Assembly: GCF_000192225.1 (NCBI RefSeq)
Contig: NZ_GL872413.1
Span: forward strand, 776,714-840,713
Source of the DNA: Capnocytophaga sp. oral taxon 338 str. F0234
Lineage (GTDB): Bacteria; Bacteroidota; Bacteroidia; Flavobacteriales; Flavobacteriaceae
Reading direction: 5' to 3'
Length of the DNA stretch: 64,000 bases
Position 1 is the first letter of the stretch; each line of letters starts with the position of its first letter. The position numbers and the translations under genes were made by a program. Below are positions 39,601 to 48,800 of the stretch, piece after piece. The notes beneath the pieces were generated by a model that worked only from the letters and a program-made list of their open reading frames with translations, was not told the DNA's origin and made no database searches.

Positions 39601-40800
39601 AGAGTTGCTCAGATTAAGAATCAGCTTCGTACTAAGCTTGTTAATCGCATAAAGAGGAATCTGCAAGATAGCCGAAATGTTACTTACTTTACCCCTCGTG
39701 AAATAGTAGAAGTTTTTGATACCTTGCGGGATGATGTACTTACTATTGGCTTTGCCCGTCGTTTTGCTACCTATAAGCGGGCACATCTGCTCTTTACCGA
39801 TTTGGATAAGTTGGATACAATTGTCAATAATCCAAAGCGCCCTGTACAGTTTATTTTTGCAGGGAAAGCACACCCGGCAGATAAGGCAGGGCAGGATCTC
39901 ATTAAGCATATTGTGGAGATTTCCAAACAGCCTCGTTTCCTTGGAAAGATTATTTTCCTTTCCAACTATGATATGGACTTGGCACGTACCCTTATTCAAG
40001 GAGTAGATGTATGGATGAATACACCTACACGTCCGCAAGAGGCTTCAGGTACTAGTGGAGAAAAGGCAGCAATGAATGGAGTGATGCACTTTAGCGTATT
40101 GGACGGTTGGTGGGTAGAAGGGTATCGTGAAGATGCAGGTTGGGCACTCCCTCAAAAGCGTACTTATGAGAACCAGCTCTATCAAGATGAATTAGATGCA
40201 GAGCTTATCTATAACATTATAGAGGATCAAATAGCTCCGGCATTTTATAACAAGGATAGTAAGGGTGTTTCCATAGAATGGTGTAATTTTATCAAGAATA
40301 CTATCGGAAAAGTAGCTCCTCATTTCACTACTTATCGTATGCTAAGTGATTATGAACGACAATATTATTTTCCTCAAGAGAAACGTTCTAAGCTTCTTAG
40401 AGCTAATAATTTTGAGAAAGCCATTGAACTTTCGCAATGGAAGAAGAAAATAAGTCAAGAGTGGGGAAATATTCGTGTAGAAAAAGTAGAGGCACCTAAG
40501 CATAACAACCAGCTCATCTCCTTAGGGAATACTTATGAAGCTACTATTGAGCTTTACTTAAGTGAACTTACGCCAGAGGATATAGGTCTGGAACTGGTAG
40601 TGGCACAGAAAGAAGAGGATCAAATGAAGATAGCTCAACTCATACAAGCTCAGCTTCTCTCTTTCTCAGGACGGGTAGCCACCTATAGGCTAACGGCGTC
40701 TACCGAGGATGCTGGCTTATTTATGATAGCTCTGCGCCTCTATCCTAAGCATGAGTTATTACCTCATCGTCAGGATTTTGCTTTAGTCAAATGGTTATAG
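36604..40800 (+). CDS. Fused glycogen synthase and alpha-glucan phosphorylase
   Basis: The 1398-aa protein (ATG 36604) has two enzymes in one chain. Residues 1 to about 540 are a glycogen synthase of the animal/fungal GT3 type: [34 protein letters not shown] and [23 protein letters not shown]. From about 570 ([23 protein letters not shown], a DUF3417-like start) a GT35-type phosphorylase follows, with [34 protein letters not shown] and [28 protein letters not shown]. The Lys in GEKAAMNG is in the pyridoxal-phosphate region. This architecture is common in Bacteroidota. The protein can both extend and break down glycogen; how the halves are balanced is unknown. The gene is monocistronic with promoter and terminator. 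Confidence 0.93.
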   Translation: [1398 protein letters not shown]

Positions 40801-40820
40801 TCTCATAAGGACTTATAAGG

Positions 40821-40851
40821 AAATTGCCAGCGAAGTAAGTGCTGGCAATTT
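40821..40851 (+). terminator. Terminator of the glycogen gene
   Basis: AAATTGCCAGC (40821-40831) pairs perfectly with GCTGGCAATTT (40841-40851), followed by TT and TGTATTTTTT. Confidence 0.85.
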
Positions 40852-41048
40852 TTGTATTTTTTAGGAATTTTGCGATGATAGATAGCCAATTTTTAACCTT
40901 TCTCATAAGTTATCAACAAATTGAAAAGTTATAATCATTGTTATTACTGTTTGTCTAAAAAATTGTAAATTAGCCGTTTGAAAGAATATGAGCTATTAAT
41001 AGTATATTTTATTGATAGATAGATGTTTAAGTATAATTACTTATAAAA

Positions 41049-42440
41049 ATGTTTTCAAGAAATGACGAACGATGGGAAGCGGTCTCCCGTTATGAGACTA
41101 TCCTGAACGAACATAGTCCTATTTTTTTTGATAGCTATCAATATGAGGACATCATCCTCTATTATTTAGAAAACTGCAAATTTGCCAAAGCTAAGCAAGC
41201 TATAGAACTCGCTTTAGAACAACATCCTTCTGTTTCTGCCTTGCGCTTATTACAGGTGGAGATGCTTATCTATGAGGATAACTTGCAGCAAGCAGGGGAT
41301 ATCCTGGATGAAATTATTCACCAGGAACCCTATAATGCAGAGGTACATGTACAGAGAGCCAATCTTTATTCTAAGAAAAATAATCATTCAAAAGCGATAG
41401 AACTCCTTAAGTATGCTACTTCTCTTACAGAGGAAGTGGCTGATATCTACTCACTTATTGCTATGGAGTATGTGTATATGGAGGAGTATACCTTAGCTAA
41501 AAAGTACTTTAAAAAATGCTTAGATCAAGACCCTGAGGATTACTTCTCCTTGCAACAACTCTTACACTGTTTTGATTTTCTAAATGAAAATCAACAAGCA
41601 ATACAATTTCTTACTGCCTATTTAGATAGGAATCCTTATTGTGAGGTAGCTTGGCATAACTTGGGGCGACAGTATGTAATGCAAAATAATCTGCAAGAAG
41701 CACTGAAAGCTTTTGATTATGCCATTATTAGTGATGATACTTTTACAGGAGCTTATTTTGAGAAAGGGAAAGTATTGGAGCGCCTTAAGGATTATAGGAA
41801 AGCAATTGAGAATTACAAAATAACTCTTTCCTTGGATGATCCTTCTTCCTTTGCTTACTTGCGTATTGCTATATGTTATGAGAAGTTAGGGGATAGTCTT
41901 ATGGCGGAACAGTATTATTTTAAGGCAGTACATGAAGACCCTCAATCCAGCAAGGCATGGCTTGCCCTAGTGGACTATTATGCACGTGAGAATGATTATC
42001 AGAAGGCTGAAAAATATGTCTCTAAAGTACTACTCAATGAAGGAGATAACCCTTCTTTCTTGCGTCGTTGTGCTGAAATATATGCTTATGTGGGGCGTGG
42101 AGAGGAGGCAATACAAATCTATACTCAAGCTATGGATTTAGGGGACTATTCGCCAGAAATACGGAATGATTTAGCGGACTTACTGCTACAAGAGGGACAT
42201 TATCAGCAAGCTATTATGTTGTCCCTTAGCACTCTGCAGCTATATCCTAAGGAGTTAAGTGCTTATTACCGTGCAGGGATTGCCTATTTTTTCTTATCAG
42301 AGGAAAAGGAAATGCTTTTTTATTTAACGACTGCTATTGAGAAAGCAAAGGAATGGTTGCCTTATTTTGATAAAAAATATCCGAAAATTTTCTTAGACAA
42401 ACGTGTACAAAATATAGTAAAAAAGACGATAAATAGTTAG
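41049..42440 (+). CDS. Tetratricopeptide-repeat protein
   Basis: The 463-aa protein consists of about ten tandem TPR-like helix pairs. Examples are NAEVHVQRANLYSKKNNHSKAIELL, EVAWHNLGRQYVMQNNLQEALKAF, GAYFEKGKVLERLKDYRKAIENY, and SFAYLRIAICYEKLGDSLMAEQYYFKA, each with the small-aromatic TPR pattern. No signal peptide or other domain is seen, so it is a cytoplasmic scaffold. It is directly followed, after 2 nt, by a DedA gene and is surely co-transcribed with it. The partner protein is unknown. No clear TAnnTTTG element was found in the 200 nt before it. Confidence 0.85.
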   Translation: MFSRNDERWEAVSRYETILNEHSPIFFDSYQYEDIILYYLENCKFAKAKQAIELALEQHPSVSALRLLQVEMLIYEDNLQQAGDILDEIIHQEPYNAEVHVQRANLYSKKNNHSKAIELLKYATSLTEEVADIYSLIAMEYVYMEEYTLAKKYFKKCLDQDPEDYFSLQQLLHCFDFLNENQQAIQFLTAYLDRNPYCEVAWHNLGRQYVMQNNLQEALKAFDYAIISDDTFTGAYFEKGKVLERLKDYRKAIENYKITLSLDDPSSFAYLRIAICYEKLGDSLMAEQYYFKAVHEDPQSSKAWLALVDYYARENDYQKAEKYVSKVLLNEGDNPSFLRRCAEIYAYVGRGEEAIQIYTQAMDLGDYSPEIRNDLADLLLQEGHYQQAIMLSLSTLQLYPKELSAYYRAGIAYFFLSEEKEMLFYLTTAIEKAKEWLPYFDKKYPKIFLDKRVQNIVKKTINS

Positions 42441-42442
42441 AG

Positions 42443-43117
42443 ATGGAACATTTTCAAAGTTGGAGTGACCTTGTCAATCCTGAATTCTATATTAAGTTAG
42501 GAGGATATTGGTTGGTGTTATTTATTATTTTTGCAGAGACAGGTTTGTTTGTAGGTTTTTTCCTGCCAGGGGATAGCCTGCTCTTTATTTCAGGAATTTA
42601 TGCTGTACCTATGGTGAAGGATACTTTTGGAATTACAGGAAGCGACCTTTTGGACACTACTATTATAGCCTCTTCTATATCCTTAGCGGCAATTACAGGA
42701 AACATGGTCAGTTACTGGTTTGGTAGGCGGAGTGGTCACGGATTGTATGAACGTAAGGATTCATTCTTCTTTAAGAGAGAATATCTCTTAAGGGCACATG
42801 TTTTCTATGAAAAACATGGAGCGGTGGCTGTAATTGCTGCGCGTTTCTTGCCTATTGTACGTACTTTCGCCCCTATTGTAGCAGGTATTGTAGGGATGAG
42901 ACGAGGAAAGTTCATGATTTATAATATTATAGGTGCCGTAGGATGGTCTTTTTCCCTTGTCTTTATAGGGCATTATTTGGATAAACTTTTCATTGATCAG
43001 TTTGGAATAGACCTCAAAAAACATTTGGAACTTATTGTACTTTTTATTGTATTGATTACCACAGCACCCATCCTTATTAAGCTTTTTATGCCTTCAAAAG
43101 AGGGAAAAGGTGAATAG
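42443..43117 (+). CDS. DedA-family membrane protein
   Basis: The 224-aa protein matches the DedA/SNARE-associated family. It shows VLFIIFAETGLFVGFFLPGDSLLFISG (the FxGxxxPGxxL loop), GNMVSYWFGRRSG, the basic segment VIAARFLPIVRTFAPIVAGIVGMRRGKF, and terminal helices. The conserved acidic and Arg residues of re-entrant loops are present. DedA proteins are lipid-carrier flippases (undecaprenyl phosphate or phosphatidylethanolamine) that use proton or sodium gradients. It overlaps functionally with no visible neighbour but is transcribed with the TPR gene. Which lipid it moves is not determinable. Confidence 0.9.
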   Translation: MEHFQSWSDLVNPEFYIKLGGYWLVLFIIFAETGLFVGFFLPGDSLLFISGIYAVPMVKDTFGITGSDLLDTTIIASSISLAAITGNMVSYWFGRRSGHGLYERKDSFFFKREYLLRAHVFYEKHGAVAVIAARFLPIVRTFAPIVAGIVGMRRGKFMIYNIIGAVGWSFSLVFIGHYLDKLFIDQFGIDLKKHLELIVLFIVLITTAPILIKLFMPSKEGKGE

Positions 43118-43140
43118 AGAGAAGAAAAAAGATATAAAAT

Positions 43141-43174
43141 AAAGAGGCTATCCCTTTTCGGACAGCCTCTTTTT
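43141..43174. terminator. Bidirectional terminator between dedA-like and nrdD genes
   Basis: AAAGAGGCTATCC (43141-43153) pairs with GGACAGCCTCTTT (43160-43172) with one mismatch, and T runs lie on both sides. It separates convergent genes. Confidence 0.85.
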
Positions 43175-43178
43175 AGAC

Positions 43179-44984
43179 TTATTGTTCAACAGTTTCTTTG
43201 ACTCGCTTAGGAGATAAATGGTAATGTCGTAACTTGTGTTCTTTCTGCCTTGCACTACTAAAGCAGGATACTCGCTTGAGGTAACCAATAACCCGTGTGG
43301 CGTGGTCTACATTTTTGCTATGGCACTCAGGACATTCAAAGAGTGTACGCTTATCTATATGGTTACATTCATTACAGATAGTAATACGAATATTAAAACA
43401 GAAATAGTTACAACCTGCTAGCGCAGTAGCATTGAGTAATCTTAAGAAACCTTCTTTGTTAGGAGTTTCTTCCAAATTCAAGTGTAGGGCAGAGCCCCCG
43501 TCCAAGTATTGGATGATTTCTTTTCCGTGGAGTATGATTTTATCTAATACATTTACCTGTTCATCTTCTACGGCATAGAAGTATGAGTTATAACATTCAC
43601 GAGGAGAAAATAAGCCATCTTTCTTGTCCCACAAAGCATTTTTTACCCCTAAGTTCTCTGCAGGAACGAATTCCGTATTGAACATATAGCCATACTCTTT
43701 GCGTGCTTTTCTATTTTCATCATAGATGATTTTAAGATAGTGGCTTACAAAATCCTTATATTGTGGGTTATTACTTGGGGAAATATCCAAATACTCAGCA
43801 GCTTCCACCATACCGTTAATACCAATGGTAAGGAACTGTTTATCTAGGGAAATAAAGCCTGCATCATATACAGGAAGCAAACCTCCATCTTTGTATTCTT
43901 CTATAAGTTTACGGAAGGCTACTTGATATTTGTGTATCTTGCGTACTTCTTCCGCAAGATTGCGTTTTTGTTGCACCAAGCGATTCATATTTAGGGTAAT
44001 CACATTGATAGAACCTGTAGCTACCCCTCCAGCTCCTAAGGAATAACTGAAAGTATGATCACTAATTTCATTACGCAAGCGACAACAAGAGGCAAGACTA
44101 TCAGCACTCTCGGATTGGTAGATGAAGAAGGAGTTCCCTTCACTAAGTTCTTCTGCACACATGTTGGCAAAATCACTATCCACAGGCTTACCTTTAGCGG
44201 TGAGCATCGCTGCTGTTACCACAGGGAAAGTAAGGATCGCTTTGAGACGCTCTGCATTGAACCATTTAAGGAAGAAATACTGGAGCTTGAAAAGGCGGTC
44301 AAAGGATGGGCGGGTCATATCTGGAAATACGAAATCTCCAAACATGCTGTTGAAATAGGGCTCATCATAAAGAGAGATATTCCAGAATACAGATTGGTAC
44401 CCCCTAGCGGCTGCAGGTTGGTTAATAGCATATATTACATGTTGGAGGTGATTCTCAATAATCTTAGAGTGAGTTTCAAGGTAGTCATCTCCATAGTCCT
44501 GAGCAGCAAAGTAATCAAAATATAGCAGAAACTCCACCGTAGCCAAGGCTCCTGCAAACTGTGAGCTAATGGCAAAAACCAAATTGACAAACTCTCCACA
44601 GAAACTCTCTAAGTGTTTGGGAGCACGACTTTCTCCTCCAAGTTTTAGAAGTCCATCTAATAGGAAGGGATACATGCTGATAGAGACACAGTAAGGCTTA
44701 AGGGAAGTCTCATCATGTACATAAATCTCATGGGATTCTATCTGTCGGATGTATTCCTTGGCAAGTTCTTCTCCAAAGAGTGTTTCAATTTTACGGCGTA
44801 CTAACTCACGATTGATTTGGATATTGATATCCTTGTTTATTTCAGCCTCCATAGTAGCGATATTCTTGCTCGTTACATTGGCATTGGCATCTACCTGTGA
44901 AGCGGAAGCCGCATTACTTGCTTGCAGATACTGTGCGATGAAGTCAATCTTCTGCTGGATTTGATTTTGTGTAAGTCTAATCAT
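43179..44984 (-). CDS. nrdD: Anaerobic ribonucleoside-triphosphate reductase, class III, without ATP-cone
   Basis: The 601-aa protein is a glycyl-radical ribonucleotide reductase. It has IYVHDETSLKPYCVS, QSVFWNISLYDEPYF, SYSLGAGGVATGSINVITLN with the Cys-containing SCCRLRNE before it, and the Zn site CNEC ... CPECH near the C-terminus. The radical segment RVIGYLKRVSCFSS carries the Gly. It makes deoxyribonucleotides without oxygen and is activated by NrdG, encoded directly upstream. The N-terminus starts QNQIQQKIDFIAQYLQ and lacks the ~90-residue ATP-cone of typical NrdD, so dATP feedback by that domain cannot occur. The frame is complete. Confidence 0.93.
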   Translation of the reverse strand: MIRLTQNQIQQKIDFIAQYLQASNAASASQVDANANVTSKNIATMEAEINKDINIQINRELVRRKIETLFGEELAKEYIRQIESHEIYVHDETSLKPYCVSISMYPFLLDGLLKLGGESRAPKHLESFCGEFVNLVFAISSQFAGALATVEFLLYFDYFAAQDYGDDYLETHSKIIENHLQHVIYAINQPAAARGYQSVFWNISLYDEPYFNSMFGDFVFPDMTRPSFDRLFKLQYFFLKWFNAERLKAILTFPVVTAAMLTAKGKPVDSDFANMCAEELSEGNSFFIYQSESADSLASCCRLRNEISDHTFSYSLGAGGVATGSINVITLNMNRLVQQKRNLAEEVRKIHKYQVAFRKLIEEYKDGGLLPVYDAGFISLDKQFLTIGINGMVEAAEYLDISPSNNPQYKDFVSHYLKIIYDENRKARKEYGYMFNTEFVPAENLGVKNALWDKKDGLFSPRECYNSYFYAVEDEQVNVLDKIILHGKEIIQYLDGGSALHLNLEETPNKEGFLRLLNATALAGCNYFCFNIRITICNECNHIDKRTLFECPECHSKNVDHATRVIGYLKRVSCFSSARQKEHKLRHYHLSPKRVKETVEQ

Positions 44985-45017
44985 AAGAGTTCTATTTATA
45001 TATTATGGTATAATTAT

Positions 45018-45473
45018 TTATTTTTGAAAAAGATGATTTAGGAGTTCCCCGGTCTGTACCTCTACAAAACGCTGGTTCGTAGTTTTTTCCTTAAGTCCCC
45101 CGAGTTCTTCCCTCCATCTTCCTGTTTTAATCCAAGTCAGTTCTTCTCTGATGAATGGAGAAACTTCCTCATCATTCAATCCTGTATATAAGCAGGTATA
45201 GAGCCCATAGGTATGAGCGATTTGTAATTTGTGGATAAGATCCTCCTCTTCCCATTCTCCCCCCATGAAAAGGACACAAGAAATCATACTTTTATAACGC
45301 TCAATATGATGGACAAATGTCTCATCTGTAAGAGGAGTTCCCATTCCCTTTTTCCATAAAAAGGGGGAATGACAGCCCTTGCAGCGTAGGGGACAACCTG
45401 TAATGCTAAAGCATAAACTGATTTGTCCGGGGACTTCTTGTAGAACTATTTGTAGGTCAGAATAGTGTATCAT
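45018..45473 (-). CDS. nrdG: Anaerobic ribonucleotide reductase activating protein
   Basis: The 151-aa radical-SAM activase has the cluster motif GCPLRCKGCHSPF (CxxxCxxC) near residue 27. SCVLFMGGEWEEEDLIH, the GGE motif, follows. It supplies the 5'-deoxyadenosyl radical that activates NrdD. The gene precedes nrdD by 33 nt; the more common order is nrdD then nrdG. TAACTTTG on the minus strand (45506-45499) is the -7 element. Two palindromes in the upstream region may be operator sites for this operon or for the divergent susC. Confidence 0.92.
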   Translation of the reverse strand: MIHYSDLQIVLQEVPGQISLCFSITGCPLRCKGCHSPFLWKKGMGTPLTDETFVHHIERYKSMISCVLFMGGEWEEEDLIHKLQIAHTYGLYTCLYTGLNDEEVSPFIREELTWIKTGRWREELGGLKEKTTNQRFVEVQTGELLNHLFQK

Positions 45474-45498
45474 CTCTATTTTTTCTTTTGTGGTTTAG

Positions 45499-45506
45499 CA
45501 AAGTTA
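45499..45506 (-). promoter_or_regulatory. -7 promoter element of nrdG-nrdD
   Basis: The minus strand reads TAACTTTG followed by CTAAACC, 25 nt before the nrdG start codon. Confidence 0.55.
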
Positions 45507-45555
45507 AGGAGAAATGAGGTGAGTTTTCCACAAAAAAGGATAAGTTATTAACTCA

Positions 45556-45583
45556 GTTATCAACAAGTGAACTTGTTGATAAC
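45556..45583. promoter_or_regulatory. Perfect 13-bp inverted repeat between nrdG and susC
   Basis: GTTATCAACAAGT and its exact complement ACTTGTTGATAAC are separated by 2 nt. The half-site TTATCAACA differs by one base from the DnaA box TTATCCACA. A TTTTCCACA lies at 45524-45532. The site is between divergent promoters and about 50 nt upstream of the nrdG -7 element, so a regulator or DnaA site is more plausible than a terminator. Confidence 0.5.
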
Positions 45584-45600
45584 AAAAGGAAAAGCGATTT

Positions 45601-45618
45601 CTCTACTTTTAAGTAGAG
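45601..45618. promoter_or_regulatory. Second palindrome between nrdG and susC
   Basis: CTCTACTT and AAGTAGAG are separated by TT. The site is 18 nt from the previous palindrome. Function unknown. Confidence 0.35.
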
Positions 45619-45803
45619 CAAAAAGCAAGTAAATAGATATTATTTGAAAAGATATTATAATAGTATTTTATATTTAGTTTTAATGATTATTTAGAATTAA
45701 TCGTTATTCTTTAATTTTGAATGAGTTATGAAAAAATTTGACTTTTTAACATATAGAACAGAAAAAAATAGTATTTTATGTTACTTATATAAGAAAAAAA
45801 TCG

Positions 45804-45811
45804 TAATTTTG
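45804..45811 (+). promoter_or_regulatory. -7 promoter element of susC1 with conserved leader
   Basis: TAATTTTG, then a short leader. CGTA before it and CGCTAATCAAA after it recur in similar form before susC2 (50841) and partly before susC3 (56988). Confidence 0.6.
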
Positions 45812-45840
45812 GGCTCGCTAATCAAAATATCATAAGGGAT

Positions 45841-48800
45841 ATGAACTTTAAAAAATTATTCTTGTGGCTATTCCTTGCTACTACAACAATGGCTTTTGCG
45901 CAACAGACCGTCTCTGGGAGCGTAAAAGACAGTACAGGGAAGCCTGTGGCAGGTGCTACCATAATTGTGGTAGGAACTAGCCGAAATGCAACCACTAACT
46001 CCGACGGGGTATATTCCATTGAAGCACAGGCTGAGGAAACATTGCAATTTGCCGCTCAGGGGTATCAAAATGTACAAAAGAAAGTAGGACTTGAAACAAC
46101 CATTAATGTAACCCTTGCACTAAACACTGAAGATGCTAAAAAAGTAGGGGCGCTTGGAGTAGAACGTGATGCCAATGCTACAGGGTATACTGATACTACC
46201 TTGGAAGGTGGAGAAGACCTTAAAGGAAAAACAGCAGGACTTACCGCTGCATCCACTGGAGGAATGCAAGGATCAAAAATGGAACTTCGCGGTAAAGGAA
46301 GTGTTACCGGGAGTAACCAACCTTTGATTGTCATTGATGGAGTCCCTATGGTGGATATGGGAACTAAGTATGGGGATTCTGCCAGTGAAATTAACAAAGA
46401 TGACATAGAATCTGTAACTGTACTTACCGGAGGTGCTGCGACAGCCCTTTATGGAAGTCGTGGAGGAAATGGAGTCATCCTCTATACTACCAAATCTGGT
46501 AAAGGAGGAAAAACCAATATTGATATCAACTCTTCCATAACTTTTGACAATGCTTATATTTCTCCTAAATTGCAAAATGAATATGGAGGAGGTTCTAGCT
46601 TGGATTTTACAAGACAACTTATTAATGGAAAAACTTATAACCTTCCTCAGTATGAGGTAGATGAAAGTTGGGGGCCTAAGTACGATGGCACCCCTTATTT
46701 ACCTTGGTATGCTTTTGATGAAAAATATCTTAAAGAACATTACCTTAAGGAAGTACCTTGGCAGGCTCCTAAGAATGATGTAGATAAGTTCTTCAGAACA
46801 GGGATGAGTATTAATAACTCTGCTTCTATTACACGTTCTATTTCAGGTACGAACTTGCGTTTCTCTTTAGGAAATACAGAAACTACAGGAATCGTACCCA
46901 CTACCAAATTACAACGTACTAGCCTTGCCTTTAGCTTTACCTCTGACTTATCTAAGAAATTGAAAGCAGAAGGAGGACTTAACTATGCTATTACTGTTCG
47001 TGATAATCCAAACTATACTTATGCTGATGCCAATGATAATGGTGGTTTCTCTACAGTACTTTATGGTTATACACACCGACAGTTGGATATGAAGAACTTG
47101 GAACGTTTTTACAAGTCGCCTGATGGGAAACAACGTACTTGGAACAGAACTAGTTGGGAAAATCCTACCCCTAACTTTGCCGATAACCTTTACTGGATGC
47201 TTAATGAGATTACTCAGAATGATAAGCGTCACCGTTTCTTTGGTAATATTGGTCTTACTTATAATTTTACAGATGAATTATTCTTGGTAGGTAAAATGTA
47301 TGGAGATATCTATGCACTTACTACAGAATCAAGAACGGCTGTAGGTTCTCATGATACTTCTCAATATCAAAGGTACATCTATGAAAATTCATCCTTTAAC
47401 TATGAAACACGTTTGCATTATAATCCTAAACTCGGTGACAACTTCACCCTTACAGGATTCATAGGAGCGGCACGTGCTCAGAACAAATATGATTATGCAG
47501 GTGCCGCTACTCAGGGAGGGTTGATTGTCCCTAACTACTATTCGGCTGCCAATAGTAAAAAAAGACCTAAAGGAGAAACTTACTCCTCATGGACACGTAC
47601 CAATAGTGTCTATGGAATGGCTTCTTTCGGTTATAAGGGAACTGCTTTTGTGGAAGTTACCGGACGTAATGACTGGTTCTCTACTGTATCTACTTCTATT
47701 TTCTATCCTTCTGTAACAGCCACTTATGTATTTACCAATTCTTTTAAGAATTTGCCTTCTTGGTTGAGCTATGGTAAGTTGCGTGCAGGTTGGGCACAGG
47801 TAGGAAACGATGCTTCCGCCTATGTACTTAAGACCTATCCAGATGTTCAACAATCATTCAAAGGAGCACAAAGTTACTTGGTGCCTAACGAACAAAATAA
47901 TCCTGACTTGCGTCCTGAAATTAAGGAAACCAAAGAAGCTGGAGTGGATTTACAATTCTTTAACAGTCGCCTCTCTATAGGATTCTCTTATTATGATATC
48001 CTTTCCAAAGACCTTATCCTTTCCATGCCAGTGGATGCGGCTAACGGATATACTTACAAAAAGGTAAATAGTGGAGAAATGTCCAATAAAGGATTTGAAA
48101 TTACCCTTTCTGCAACGCCTGTGCAGACCGATAAGTTTAGTTGGTCTATTGATTGGAACCTTTCTAGGAACAGAAACAAACTCTTGAAGTTAGCCCCTGG
48201 ATTAACCCGTTATAAGGTTACTTGGGAATATTATGGAAATGTGGAACTATATGCGGTAGAAGGTCGTCCTTTTGGGGAAATCTACGGAGGTAATTATGTA
48301 TATGATGACAATGGAAATCGTTTGGTGGATGAAAATGGTTTCTATCTTCGTTCAGCTAAAAAAGAAGTATTAGGGAATATCAACCCAGATTATACTACAG
48401 GACTTACCAATACTCTTACCTATGGGAACCTAACCTTATCCTTTACTTTTGATTACTCAAAAGGAGGTAGCTATTATGCAGGTCCTTATGCTTTGGGTAT
48501 GTATGCAGGTACCATCCGTGAAACAGTTGACGGTGGTATACGTGAGAGAGATCCCCGTGGTCCTAATGGACAAAAAGGATTGCTCCTTCCAGGAGTGTTC
48601 GCCCCAGGAACTCCTAATGCAGGAAAACCTAATGATAAACGAATTAGTCCTAAAGCGTATGGTAGTACCTTCTACAAAGGGATAGATGCGCCTGCCGTAT
48701 TTGATGCTACTTTCCTAAAACTCAGAAGTGTATCTCTTACTTATGAGGTGCCTCTACCTGATAACAAACGTATCAAAGGTTTGAACTTTACCCTTTCAGG

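Noticed and set aside
39424-40038. 204-codon antisense open frame within the glycogen gene
   Set aside because: It lies opposite the conserved phosphorylase domain; its translation has no recognisable domain.
44055-44525. 156-codon open frame on the plus strand inside nrdD
   Set aside because: It is antisense to a well-conserved part of nrdD and has no family resemblance or promoter.
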